A DNA stretch of 30,094 bases from Candidatus Lernaella stagnicola. Lineage in GTDB: Bacteria > Lernaellota > Lernaellaia > Lernaellales > Lernaellaceae. The stretch spans positions 1-30,094 of the forward strand of contig JAVCCK010000033.1 in the NCBI GenBank assembly GCA_030765525.1. Reading direction: 5' to 3'. This document shows positions 8,743 to 15,142 of the stretch, piece by piece. Every line of letters starts with the position of its first letter. Position 1 is the stretch's first letter. The notes under the pieces were generated by a model. That model saw only the letters and a list, made by a program, of their open reading frames with translations. It did no database searches and had not been told where the DNA came from. A program made the position numbers and the translations under genes.

Positions 8743-9609
8743 CTAGTGGACGGGCTCCTCGTTTTTTCGGACGAGTTCGAACACGCACTGCGGGTCGCCC
8801 ATGGCTTTGCAGGCCACCTCTTTCGCTTCCAGTTCCTGCCCGGAGATTGTGCTGGCATACCCGGCCACGATCCCTGAATAAAACGAACACGTCGGCTCAC
8901 TTGACGGCCCAAGCCACGCCGCTTCCTGAGAGTTGTCGAGCATGACCTTCAAAGGGAAAGCAGAGAAGTCGAAGGTCAAATGGCCCCATCCGCCCTCATC
9001 GGTGATCAGCTTGGACATGGTTCGAATGACGTTGCCGAAGAACTCGGCTGTCACCGGGTCCTGTTGAATCTGTTCCAGGATCTGTCCGTGGACCATCAGC
9101 GGGACCAGGGGCGCGGGTGCCCATCTGCCTTGCTCCAGCGCCTGGCTCACTTCCCACCGGCAAAGCGCTTTGCCCATTTCGTAGAGGGTTTGGGCTTTTT
9201 TCTCCGGCCCCATGGAGGCGGCCAGGGTGGTGTGCAGCAGATGGATGATTTTCGAGCCGGCCATGATCTCCTGAACGCCGCCGATACCGATCCGGCCGCC
9301 GGTTTTGTCCACGTCGTGAATCTCGAACGCCGTGGCACCCATGAACGCGCGAAACAGCACCGGCAGCTTTCTTGACAGCCAAGGCGCGTTGGCCAAGGGA
9401 CGCAATAGGATGCGCACGAGCAAAGGATGCCGTTCCAGAAAGCCCATGCCGCGGTTCATCCAGATCATTTGCCGACGTTGCTGTTGCTCCAACTTATCAT
9501 TCCTATCTGGTCCCAGGTGCCGGTTGTCACTGTTTTTGTTGACGTATTCGATAAACCGGCCGCGGACCACGTCGCTTACATTGTCGCGCCCCCGGCGCGT
9601 TTGCTTCAT
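8743..9609 (-). CDS. Protein with C-terminal 4-vinyl reductase (V4R)-type domain
   Basis: Up to 288 residues. The C-terminal end has [14 protein letters not shown] (about residues 267-280), matching the V4R signature of a Cys, GDP and a second Cys, a domain thought to bind small hydrophobic ligands or metal. The middle ([23 protein letters not shown] and the following WGHLTFD) fits the preceding alpha/beta portion. No signal peptide or membrane span is evident. The start is uncertain. ATG 9609 lies in the loop of an 11-bp hairpin and has no ribosome-binding site. TTG 9492 has AGGA eight bases upstream, and ATG 9468 begins the part that looks conserved ([14 protein letters not shown]). It lies between typA and a lipoprotein gene on the same strand. 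The biological role is not known. Confidence 0.65.
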   Translation of the reverse strand: MKQTRRGRDNVSDVVRGRFIEYVNKNSDNRHLGPDRNDKLEQQQRRQMIWMNRGMGFLERHPLLVRILLRPLANAPWLSRKLPVLFRAFMGATAFEIHDVDKTGGRIGIGGVQEIMAGSKIIHLLHTTLAASMGPEKKAQTLYEMGKALCRWEVSQALEQGRWAPAPLVPLMVHGQILEQIQQDPVTAEFFGNVIRTMSKLITDEGGWGHLTFDFSAFPLKVMLDNSQEAAWLGPSSEPTCSFYSGIVAGYASTISGQELEAKEVACKAMGDPQCVFELVRKNEEPVH

Positions 9610-9620
9610 GCCGGGGGCGC
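9586..9620 (-). terminator. 11-bp GC-rich stem-loop after the DUF4185-like lipoprotein gene
   Basis: GCGCCCCCGGC (9586-9596) pairs perfectly with GCCGGGGGCGC (9610-9620) around a 13-base loop. On the minus strand it starts 27 bases after the stop of the upstream lipoprotein gene, a typical terminator position, but no T-run follows. It also surrounds ATG 9609 of the V4R gene. It could stop transcription or hide that start codon. Confidence 0.4.
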
Positions 9621-9647
9621 CACGAATGAGGTTTGGTTTTCAGTCCC

Positions 9648-11258
9648 TCACAGCAGGCTGAGCAATTCGTCGAAATCGAGCAGCGACCAAATCAACGCCG
9701 TGCCGTACTCGGCAAAGTTGCTCTGGCCCTTCCAGGTCGAGACGACCCGGGTGAACATCAAGACGTTGTCCTCGACGACTTCGCCGTCGATTTTCAACTC
9801 GGGCACGAGGTCGATGGACTCGTCGATCACGTAATTGCCGTAGCCGTAGGCATCGGCGCCGAGTTTGTCACTCACCTGCCAAGGCTCGGCGATGTCGGCC
9901 ACGTTGACGCCCAACTCGGCCACGAAATGCCCGCGGTATTCGGGGTGATCGATCAGGAACTGCGCCGCATCCTGATCCACGAAGCTGTGCGCGAACATCA
10001 GATAGGGCGTGTTGGGAATGCGTTTTACCGAAAACTCTCCCCACTCCAGTTTCGTGTCGATCGCCAGCGCGTCAAACACGCCGCCTTGCTTCCAGCAACC
10101 TGCGTCTGGGCCGACCCAGTAGTAAGTCTTGGCGGCGACGGTGGAATCGCTTAGGTCCGCCTCGCGCACGTAGGCCAGGTAGAGTCCGCTGATGCGGTAA
10201 CTGATCTGCGAGCCGGTTCGGCAATAGCTGCCGTTATCCGGCGTGGCGTCGTCGAAGCTGACGGAGTTGGCGACCGGGCGTCCGCTGCCGTAAAGGATGA
10301 AGCCCTGTTCGTCGTCGTTTTCGAAGGGCGGTTTGCATTGACCGGTATCGGCGAAATCGTCCGGTGTAACCGGGATCCCGTTCACCTGGATGAATTTCTG
10401 ATTGGCGAAGGGAGCGAGGTAACTCCATTTGTCCGCGCCCACGTCGTATTTGAGTACGTGGGATTGGTCGCAGTCGGTGTTGCTGATGTACTTGCCGTAC
10501 CAGTAGTAAATCGCTTCCTCGGTCGCGGCTAAACCGGTAGGCACGAAGAAGGGAACTTCGGTCAAGCCCGGTTGGCCGCCCGGGAAGATGAGGTCGCGCT
10601 CGGCCTGATTGAGCAGCGTCGTCGGGTCGTCATTGTCGTCGAACGCGGTGAACTCGGTGACCGTGTAGTAGTGGTAAATGCCCTCGTCGTGTCCGGCGAT
10701 CGTGTCGATAACGTAGTCGCTGTCGGTGTCCACGCCCCAGGGCACGCCGACCATGGGACCGCTGGTTTGGTGACTCTGCAGGACCGGGTGGGTATCGCCG
10801 AAGAAGTAGTAGGTCGCGCCGCCCACGCGAGTGTTATTGCCCAGGTCCGTGCCGCGAACCAGGTCGTCCCAGTAATGGTTTTCGTCATACTCGAAACCGT
10901 CGGGAAACAATGCGGTGATCAGTTCCTGATCCGGTTTTTGGATGTCGCGGCCGACGAAATCGGTGGCGTAATACTGGCAGATATCCACTTCGGGCTTGAT
11001 GCCGTTTTCGTCGAAGCAGTCAACTTCGTTGGGCCAGACCGGCGGTTGAGTTGTGTCATCATCATCGTCGTCGTCACCGATTGTGTCGTCATCGTCGTTA
11101 TCGTCGTCACCGGCGGAGTCGTCGTCGTCATCGGTTGTGTCGTCGTTAACGTCGTTGTCATCGTTATCGTCATCATCGTCACCGCAAGCAGGTAGGTTGA
11201 GCAGCAACAAAACGAAAAGCAAAAGAAGCAGTGAGTATCTGACTAGGCTGAATTTCAT
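9648..11258 (-). CDS. Large Asp-rich lipoprotein, DUF4185-like
   Basis: A 536-residue predicted lipoprotein. A signal peptide of about 25 residues ends in the lipobox LPAC. A linker of roughly 45 residues follows, almost entirely Asp, Asn and Thr, then a globular domain of about 460 residues. The domain holds YYFFGDTHPV near its start and a late MFTRVVSTWKGQSNFAEYG, resembling DUF4185-type beta-propeller proteins, which have a GDT strand early and an aromatic Tyr-Gly strand late. That assignment is tentative. The acidic linker probably acts as a spacer between membrane and domain. ATG 11258 has GGGAG eight bases upstream. It is likely the first gene of its transcript; the V4R gene follows after a 38-base gap containing a stem-loop. 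Function unknown, probably envelope or surface. Confidence 0.75.
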   Translation of the reverse strand: MKFSLVRYSLLLLLFVLLLLNLPACGDDDDDNDDNDVNDDTTDDDDDSAGDDDNDDDDTIGDDDDDDDTTQPPVWPNEVDCFDENGIKPEVDICQYYATDFVGRDIQKPDQELITALFPDGFEYDENHYWDDLVRGTDLGNNTRVGGATYYFFGDTHPVLQSHQTSGPMVGVPWGVDTDSDYVIDTIAGHDEGIYHYYTVTEFTAFDDNDDPTTLLNQAERDLIFPGGQPGLTEVPFFVPTGLAATEEAIYYWYGKYISNTDCDQSHVLKYDVGADKWSYLAPFANQKFIQVNGIPVTPDDFADTGQCKPPFENDDEQGFILYGSGRPVANSVSFDDATPDNGSYCRTGSQISYRISGLYLAYVREADLSDSTVAAKTYYWVGPDAGCWKQGGVFDALAIDTKLEWGEFSVKRIPNTPYLMFAHSFVDQDAAQFLIDHPEYRGHFVAELGVNVADIAEPWQVSDKLGADAYGYGNYVIDESIDLVPELKIDGEVVEDNVLMFTRVVSTWKGQSNFAEYGTALIWSLLDFDELLSLL

Positions 11259-11348
11259 CCAGGTGACTCCCTTGTATTAATTTCCGGGTTGCTGCGATTG
11301 CGGAAAACAGAAAACCGTGCCGCAAATCCTTGATGTCCGACCGACGCC

Positions 11349-11552
11349 TTGCATGCGAACAAAGCGTCTCCGAATTCGTTTCCTTGGCGGGCATTTTGCC
11401 CTTTTTCGAAACGAAAAACCACCGACCGCCGTATCGTCACCGAAAACGGGAAGCGCATTTTGACCGTTGATTCCGCCCGTTGTTATGGATGCGGGCTATG
11501 CGAGGCGGTCTGCCCCGAGAAAGCGATCTCGATGACACCAAGAGGGGGCTGA
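11349..11552 (+). pseudogene. Remnant of a 4Fe-4S ferredoxin-type protein
   Basis: The open frame contains ILTVDSARCYGCGLCEAVCP followed by EKAISM, the classic CxxCxxCxxxCP motif for one 4Fe-4S cluster with its usual flanks. Nothing before about position 11430 looks like a ferredoxin, there is no proper start (only TTG at 11349, no ribosome-binding site), and the protein ends eleven residues after the last Cys. It is best read as the tail of a lost iron-sulphur protein. It lies opposite the upstream region of the minus-strand lipoprotein gene at 11258. Confidence 0.55.
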
Positions 11553-11687
11553 AGACCCGGATAAGCCCGTCCCATTGCTTTTGTGAAGCTCAAGGAATGG
11601 TTCCGGAAGCACCAGGAGCCGGGCGTGTTTCAACCCAACTTCACCGGGGCTCGATGGTTTCGACGACCCCGAAGGTCTATGCGATTG
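11553..11687. other. Non-coding stretch within decayed DNA
   Basis: Between the ferredoxin remnant and the minus-strand fragments there is no convincing gene. One plus-strand frame gives a short peptide with KLKEWFRKHQEPGVFQPN, which looks protein-like but has no start and no family I recognise. No RNA gene, terminator or copy of the neighbouring lipoprotein sequences was found. Together with its flanks it forms a 685-base gene-poor island. Confidence 0.5.
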
Positions 11688-11860
11688 TCACAGGTCGGTC
11701 GGCTTCAGGCTCCGCTTGACCTTGATGTTGCTCAGCTTGCCGTTCTGGAAAGATAAGGTTACCGACCCGTAAAACCGGGCGGCAGCAAGCTTTTCCAGAT
11801 AGGCCAACAACTATTTCATGAAGGCAGGATGTTGATCGGCAGGTGATCGTATTTCGCCAT
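11688..11860 (-). pseudogene. Broken small-protein genes: four-helix/Avd-like start and DUF2292-like tail
   Basis: Two minus-strand pieces in different frames sit end to end. From ATG 11860 a 14-residue frame reads MAKYDHLPINILPS and stops. MAKYDHLPI is how many small four-helix-bundle proteins begin, including Avd-like accessory proteins of diversity-generating retroelements. The second piece, 11810-11688, reads LLAYLEKLAAARFYGSVTLS and then FQNGKLSNIKVKRSLKPTDL before TGA. This resembles the small DUF2292 (YezD-like) family, whose core is a GS(V/I)T strand followed by a DG/NG turn. A TAG lies directly before its first codon and there is no ribosome-binding site. The two may be one frameshifted gene or two merged remnants. 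Both assignments rest on short matches. Confidence 0.4.
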
Positions 11861-11876
11861 TCAAAAATTTTCGGAT

Positions 11877-11889
11877 GCGCCTTCGGCGC
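11877..11889. repeat. Short hairpin downstream of the lipoprotein array
   Basis: GCGCC-TTC-GGCGC forms a 5-bp stem. Related hairpins (GCGC stem, CGAAA-type loop on the minus strand) lie just upstream of the ribosome-binding sites of array genes 1, 2 and 3. Here no array gene follows. On the minus strand a run AAAATTTTT comes nine bases after the stem, too far for a standard terminator. It may mark where a further array copy was lost. Confidence 0.4.
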
Positions 11890-11943
11890 GTTTAAGAACC
11901 AAAGGACCGAAGAACCAAATTACCAATCTTCACGGTCGACTGA

Positions 11944-12489
11944 CTAACGGACACAACGCGCGTGGTCGTCGAAGCCGATGTAGCTGCCCTCGACGTAGCC
12001 GTCGTAGAAATCGACGCCGAACGCGCCGTCGCCGAGGTCCGCGACCGGCGAAGACGACCAATACCAAGCGATACCACCGGACATTCCATCCGGCCAATAA
12101 GCCCCACCCGATCCGGGACCCTCCAGGTAATCACAGCCAGAGCATGCATCGTTCCAACAGTCACTGACATTCGTGCAACCGTCAGTCACGCCGCACGAGC
12201 CACCCAGTTCGGTCGCGGGGCACCCGCGAATCAGCGACCGCAGTTCACTGATGGTCGGCAGCCGCCAATCGTCGTGGCCGTCAAAGCTCAAATTCGCGCA
12301 GTAGATCTTCGCGTTTTCCCAGGTCATGTAATCGCTCGACGGCGGGTCCTGCCACGTCAAGTCGCCGCCGGCATCGTCATCATCGCTTCCGCCCGAATCG
12401 TCGTCGTCATCATCGTCGCCGCAGGAAAGCAGTAGACCCAAGCCAAGGAACAGCACCGCCAAGAGAACCAAGAAATAAAGCTTTCTCAT
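11944..12489 (-). CDS. DUF1566/Lcl-domain lipoprotein, array gene 1 (type A)
   Basis: A 181-residue predicted lipoprotein. The signal peptide ends in LLLSC, with acylated Cys23, followed by an Asp/Gly linker of about 20 residues. The rest is one DUF1566 (Lcl C-terminal) domain, with DWRLPTISELRSLI, WYWSSSPVAD and the terminal ARCVR. Several extra Cys residues suggest disulphides. The domain belongs to the C-type-lectin-like fold group and usually binds ligands at the cell surface; the ligand here is unknown. The start is the second ATG of ATGATG, five bases after GGAGG, matching array gene 4, where only that ATG fits. It lacks the WTDPSSGL segment that precedes the domain in the other three copies. 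It is closest to array gene 3 and is the last gene of the array. Confidence 0.85.
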   Translation of the reverse strand: MRKLYFLVLLAVLFLGLGLLLSCGDDDDDDDSGGSDDDDAGGDLTWQDPPSSDYMTWENAKIYCANLSFDGHDDWRLPTISELRSLIRGCPATELGGSCGVTDGCTNVSDCWNDACSGCDYLEGPGSGGAYWPDGMSGGIAWYWSSSPVADLGDGAFGVDFYDGYVEGSYIGFDDHARCVR

Positions 12490-12560
12490 CATTCCCTCCT
12501 CGCGCTTTCGTGGCGCACAATGACCCAATCACCAAATCACCAATTTTCACGGTCGACTGA
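12490..12560 (-). repeat. 71-base array spacer, copy 1
   Basis: This spacer between array genes 2 and 1 differs from the one between genes 4 and 3 (13826-13896) at a single base. It holds the stop-proximal GTCGACCGTGAAAATTGG, short ATTTGGTGATT-like repeats, a GCGC hairpin and the GAGGAGGG ribosome-binding site. The spacer between genes 3 and 2 is clearly different. Confidence 0.9.
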
Positions 12561-13118
12561 CTATCGCACACAGCGCGCGTAGGTGTAGTGCCCGGCGCTG
12601 TAGACACTGCCGTAGTTAAAATGGACGAGCCACGCGTAGTCGCCGTCGTCCGCGACCGGCGAAGACGACAAATAGCAAAAGCACTCGCCCGGCAATTCTG
12701 AAGGCCCGTAGCAACCATTGTTAGGTCCGTCGTCATAATCGCAGGACCCGCATGAGTCATCCTCGCAGTCGTAATCCAGGCAGGAATCCGTCACGCCGCA
12801 CGAGCCGCCGGTTACCGTAGCGTCGCAGCCGCGAATCAACGTGCGAAGGTCGGAAATGGTCGGCAGATGCCAGCCGCCGCCCGCCAACGTCAAATTCTCG
12901 CAGTATTCGATGGCGTCTTCCCAATACATGGGAACGCTCGCTGGCGTCACCTGCCACGTCAAGCCCGAGGATGAATCGGTCCAGGTGTCGCCCGTGGCGT
13001 CGTCATCGTCATCATCACCGCCGGTGTCGTCATCGTCATCATCGTCGCCGCAGGAAAGCAGTAGACCCAAGCCAAGGAACAGCACCGCCAAGAGAACCAA
13101 GAAATAAAGATTTCTCAT
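12561..13118 (-). CDS. DUF1566/Lcl-domain lipoprotein, array gene 2 (type B)
   Basis: A 185-residue lipoprotein with signal peptide and lipobox LLLSC, then an acidic linker (GDDDDDDDTGGDDDDDD). The domain opens with TWTDSSSGLTWQVTPASV and contains GGGWHLPTISDLRTLIRGCD, a Cys-rich middle (SCLDYDCEDDSCGSC), YLSSSPVADD and a final ARCVR. The middle is almost the same DNA as array gene 4, while the last ~28 codons differ heavily and nearly always at codon positions 1 and 2. The usual YWSSS motif reads YLSSS here. The start is placed as in the other copies, with GGAGG five bases upstream. A probable surface-exposed ligand-binding protein of unknown target. Confidence 0.85.
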   Translation of the reverse strand: MRNLYFLVLLAVLFLGLGLLLSCGDDDDDDDTGGDDDDDDATGDTWTDSSSGLTWQVTPASVPMYWEDAIEYCENLTLAGGGWHLPTISDLRTLIRGCDATVTGGSCGVTDSCLDYDCEDDSCGSCDYDDGPNNGCYGPSELPGECFCYLSSSPVADDGDYAWLVHFNYGSVYSAGHYTYARCVR

Positions 13119-13174
13119 CATTCCCTCCTCGCGCTTTCGGCGCGTCTAAGAACTAAATCACCGAAAATCACGGT

Positions 13175-13825
13175 CTAAGGACGGACACAACGCGCGAAGT
13201 AGGGGAGCTCGTAGTAGTAGTCGGTACTGCGGTTGTCGACGCGGCCGCAGCCGAACTTGACGGCCCACGCGCCGTAGTCGACGTCCGCGACAGGCGAAGA
13301 CGACCAATGCCAAGAGATTTCACCGGTCATTCCTTCAGGCCAATAGGCGCCGCCGTCGCCGGGACCCTCCAGATAATCACAGCCCCAGCATGGATCGTTC
13401 AAGCAAGTAGTTGAATCCAGGCAGGAGTCCGTCACACCGCACGATCCGCCCAGTTCGGTCGCATCGCACCCGCGAATCAGGGAACGCAGTTCACTGATGG
13501 TCGGCAACCGCCAATCGTCATGACCGTCAAAGCTCAAATTCTCGCAGTAGGTTTTCGCTTCATCCCACTGCATGTAGCTCGACGGCGGATTCTGCCAGGT
13601 CAGGCCGGATGATGGATCGGTCCACGTGTCGCCGGACGCGCTATCGTCGTCCCCCGAAGCATCGTCATCAGTTGCGTCGTCATCAGCCGCGTCGTCATCG
13701 CTGCTGGAGTCGTCATCATCGCCGCCCGAATCGTCGTCGTCGTCGTCATCGTCGCCGCAGGAAAGCAGTAGACCCAAGCCAAGGAACAGCACCGCCAAGA
13801 GAACCAAGAAAAAAAGCTTTCTCAT
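13175..13825 (-). CDS. DUF1566/Lcl-domain lipoprotein, array gene 3 (type A)
   Basis: A 216-residue lipoprotein, the longest of the four because its Asp/Ser/Ala linker runs to about 50 residues after the LLLSC lipobox. The domain shares DWRLPTISELRSLIRGCDAT, DYLEGPGDGGAYWPEGM and WHWSSSPVAD with array gene 1, but its C-terminal segment is about five residues longer, is Tyr-rich (TDYYYELPYFARCVRP) and differs at most surface positions. Start and ribosome-binding site are as in gene 1. The linker is built of repeated GAC/GAT codons, which could expand or contract in frame. Its spacer to gene 2 is 56 bases and unlike the 71-base spacers. Confidence 0.85.
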   Translation of the reverse strand: MRKLFFLVLLAVLFLGLGLLLSCGDDDDDDDDSGGDDDDSSSDDDAADDDATDDDASGDDDSASGDTWTDPSSGLTWQNPPSSYMQWDEAKTYCENLSFDGHDDWRLPTISELRSLIRGCDATELGGSCGVTDSCLDSTTCLNDPCWGCDYLEGPGDGGAYWPEGMTGEISWHWSSSPVADVDYGAWAVKFGCGRVDNRSTDYYYELPYFARCVRP

Positions 13826-13896
13826 CATTCCCTCCTCGCGCCTTCGTGGCGCACAATGACCCAATCACCAAATCACCAATTTTCACGGTCGACTGA
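13826..13896 (-). repeat. 71-base array spacer, copy 2
   Basis: It is identical to 12490-12560 except for one base in the hairpin (GCGCC versus GCGCT on the plus strand). The match starts directly after the start codon of gene 3 and runs to the stop of gene 4. This argues that the A-B pair was duplicated as a unit, or that the spacers are kept alike by gene conversion. Confidence 0.9.
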
Positions 13897-14451
13897 CTAA
13901 CGCACACAACGCTTGGAGTTGCCGCCGTAGTCGTCGTAGACATCGCCGAGGTCAAAATTGACGGCCCACGCGAGGTCGTCGCCGTCCGCGACCGGCGAAG
14001 ACGACCAATACCAATCGCACTCGCCCGGCAATTCTGAAGGCCCGTAGCAACCATCAAAGTTAGGTCCTTCGCCATCAATGCAGGACCCGCATGAGTCATC
14101 CTTGCAGTCGTAATCCAGGCAGGAATCCGTCACGCCGCACGATCCGCCGGTTACCGTGGCGTCGCAGCCGCGAATCAACGTGCGAAGTTCGGAAATGGTT
14201 GGCAGATGCCAGCCGCCGCCCGCCAACGTCAAATTCTCGCAGTATTCGATGGCGTCTTCCCACATCATGTAACCGCTCGATGGCGTCACCTGCCACGTCA
14301 AGCCCGAGGATGAATCGGTCCAGGTGTCGCCCGATACGTCGTCATCGTCGCTGCCCGAATCGTCATCGTCATCATCGTCGCCGCAGGAAAGCAGTAGACC
14401 CAAGCCAAGGAACAGCATCGCCATGAGCGCCAAGAAATAGAACTTTCTCAT
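13897..14451 (-). CDS. DUF1566/Lcl-domain lipoprotein, array gene 4 (type B)
   Basis: A 184-residue lipoprotein: signal peptide, lipobox LLLSC, acidic linker, then the DUF1566 domain with TWTDSSSGLTWQVTPSSG, GGGWHLPTISELRTLIRGCD, DYDCKDDSCGSC, WYWSSSPVADG and a final KRCVR. This copy fixes the start for the whole array: ATG 14451 follows GGAGG by five bases, whereas the in-frame ATG at 14463 overlaps that site. It is the first array gene. Its ribosome-binding site directly follows the stop of the upstream hypothetical gene, so the five genes probably share a transcript. Confidence 0.86.
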   Translation of the reverse strand: MRKFYFLALMAMLFLGLGLLLSCGDDDDDDDSGSDDDDVSGDTWTDSSSGLTWQVTPSSGYMMWEDAIEYCENLTLAGGGWHLPTISELRTLIRGCDATVTGGSCGVTDSCLDYDCKDDSCGSCIDGEGPNFDGCYGPSELPGECDWYWSSSPVADGDDLAWAVNFDLGDVYDDYGGNSKRCVR

Positions 14452-14463
14452 CGATCCCTCCAT

Positions 14464-14871
14464 TTATTGTAATGGTTGAATGCTACACATATTCCTCCCC
14501 CCCCCTGGAAAGTCAAGACTGGATCTCTTTTTGCCAGGGTCCATCAGCACCTCCAACACAGCTTCGATGCACTTGCCGGAGTTCTCGTACTCCGCGATTT
14601 CCACAATCTCTCCAAATGTTCCGCGATATAGCGACCGGCTTTCTTGCCAATATTCGAGAAAGCCTTCATTACGCCAGGGCGTGACATCCTGCTCCAACCA
14701 ATCGTTGAGCATCCAGTTGACCTCGTCCTCGCGCTCCTCGAAGCCGGGCAGATACCCGAAGTCAAAACCCGTTGGAGTGACAACCCATAGCCCGGCGACG
14801 AAATACGGGGACAGACCGCGCTCATCTTGTTTTCTATCGAACACAAAATCGAGCATGTACCGCAGCTTCAT
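14464..14871 (-). CDS. Hypothetical protein with a G9 tract near its end
   Basis: A 135-residue acidic protein that I do not recognise. It is rich in aromatic and acidic residues, with LPGFEEREDEVNWMLNDW and EIVEIAEYENSGKCIEAVLE, and has no signal peptide or membrane span. It looks like a soluble cytoplasmic protein. ATG 14871 has no clear ribosome-binding site. Near the 3' end nine G residues in a row (14497-14505 on the minus strand) encode three glycines. With one G fewer the frame would run on and end in an ATGA overlap with array gene 4; with one G more it would stop after GGGEEYV. The end of the protein is therefore uncertain. Its place upstream of the array suggests co-transcription. 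Confidence 0.55.
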   Translation of the reverse strand: MKLRYMLDFVFDRKQDERGLSPYFVAGLWVVTPTGFDFGYLPGFEEREDEVNWMLNDWLEQDVTPWRNEGFLEYWQESRSLYRGTFGEIVEIAEYENSGKCIEAVLEVLMDPGKKRSSLDFPGGGRNMCSIQPLQ

Positions 14872-14969
14872 CGAAATCGTGTACGACGCCCATTCCTCAG
14901 CCAGGTTCAGCCGCTACCGGCGTCGTGAGGGCGCGAGGCACATTTCTGGGCAACTTTCAAACCTTTACA

Positions 14970-14998
14970 TTGACTTAAACGTCAACGCGCTGTATAGA
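14970..14998 (+). promoter_or_regulatory. Sigma70-type promoter for the DEAD-box helicase
   Basis: TTGACT (14970-14975) and TATAGA (14993-14998) are separated by exactly 17 bases, each differing little from consensus. Transcription would begin near 15005, leaving a leader of about 137 bases. The leader contains GCGTG-GGTTCT-CACGC and CTGGG...CCCAG pairings, an A6C5 stretch and only a weak ribosome-binding site. Long leaders are common in cold-induced or self-controlled RNA helicase genes. Confidence 0.65.
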
Positions 14999-15142
14999 TT
15001 CACCGATCGCAAGCGACCCTCCAGCGAATTAGCGTGGGTTCTCACGCTTCTGGGCTAATCAAAAAACCCCCAGATAATCGTCGATGCAGGCTGTGTTTGC
15101 CGTATACCTTGGACGTATCAAGGTCAAAATAGGTATTGTTGT

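Noticed and set aside
11553-11943. Possible DGR template repeat in the decayed region
   Set aside because: I compared it by eye with the 3' ends of the four array genes and saw no A-rich near-copy.
11053-14390. Repeated GTCGTCATCGTC-type blocks suggesting a CRISPR or satellite repeat
   Set aside because: They are Asp codon runs (GAC/GAT on the minus strand) inside lipoprotein linkers, without spacers of constant length.
14480-15058. 192-codon plus-strand frame before the helicase
   Set aside because: Antisense to the hypothetical gene, spans the helicase promoter and shows no protein-like features.
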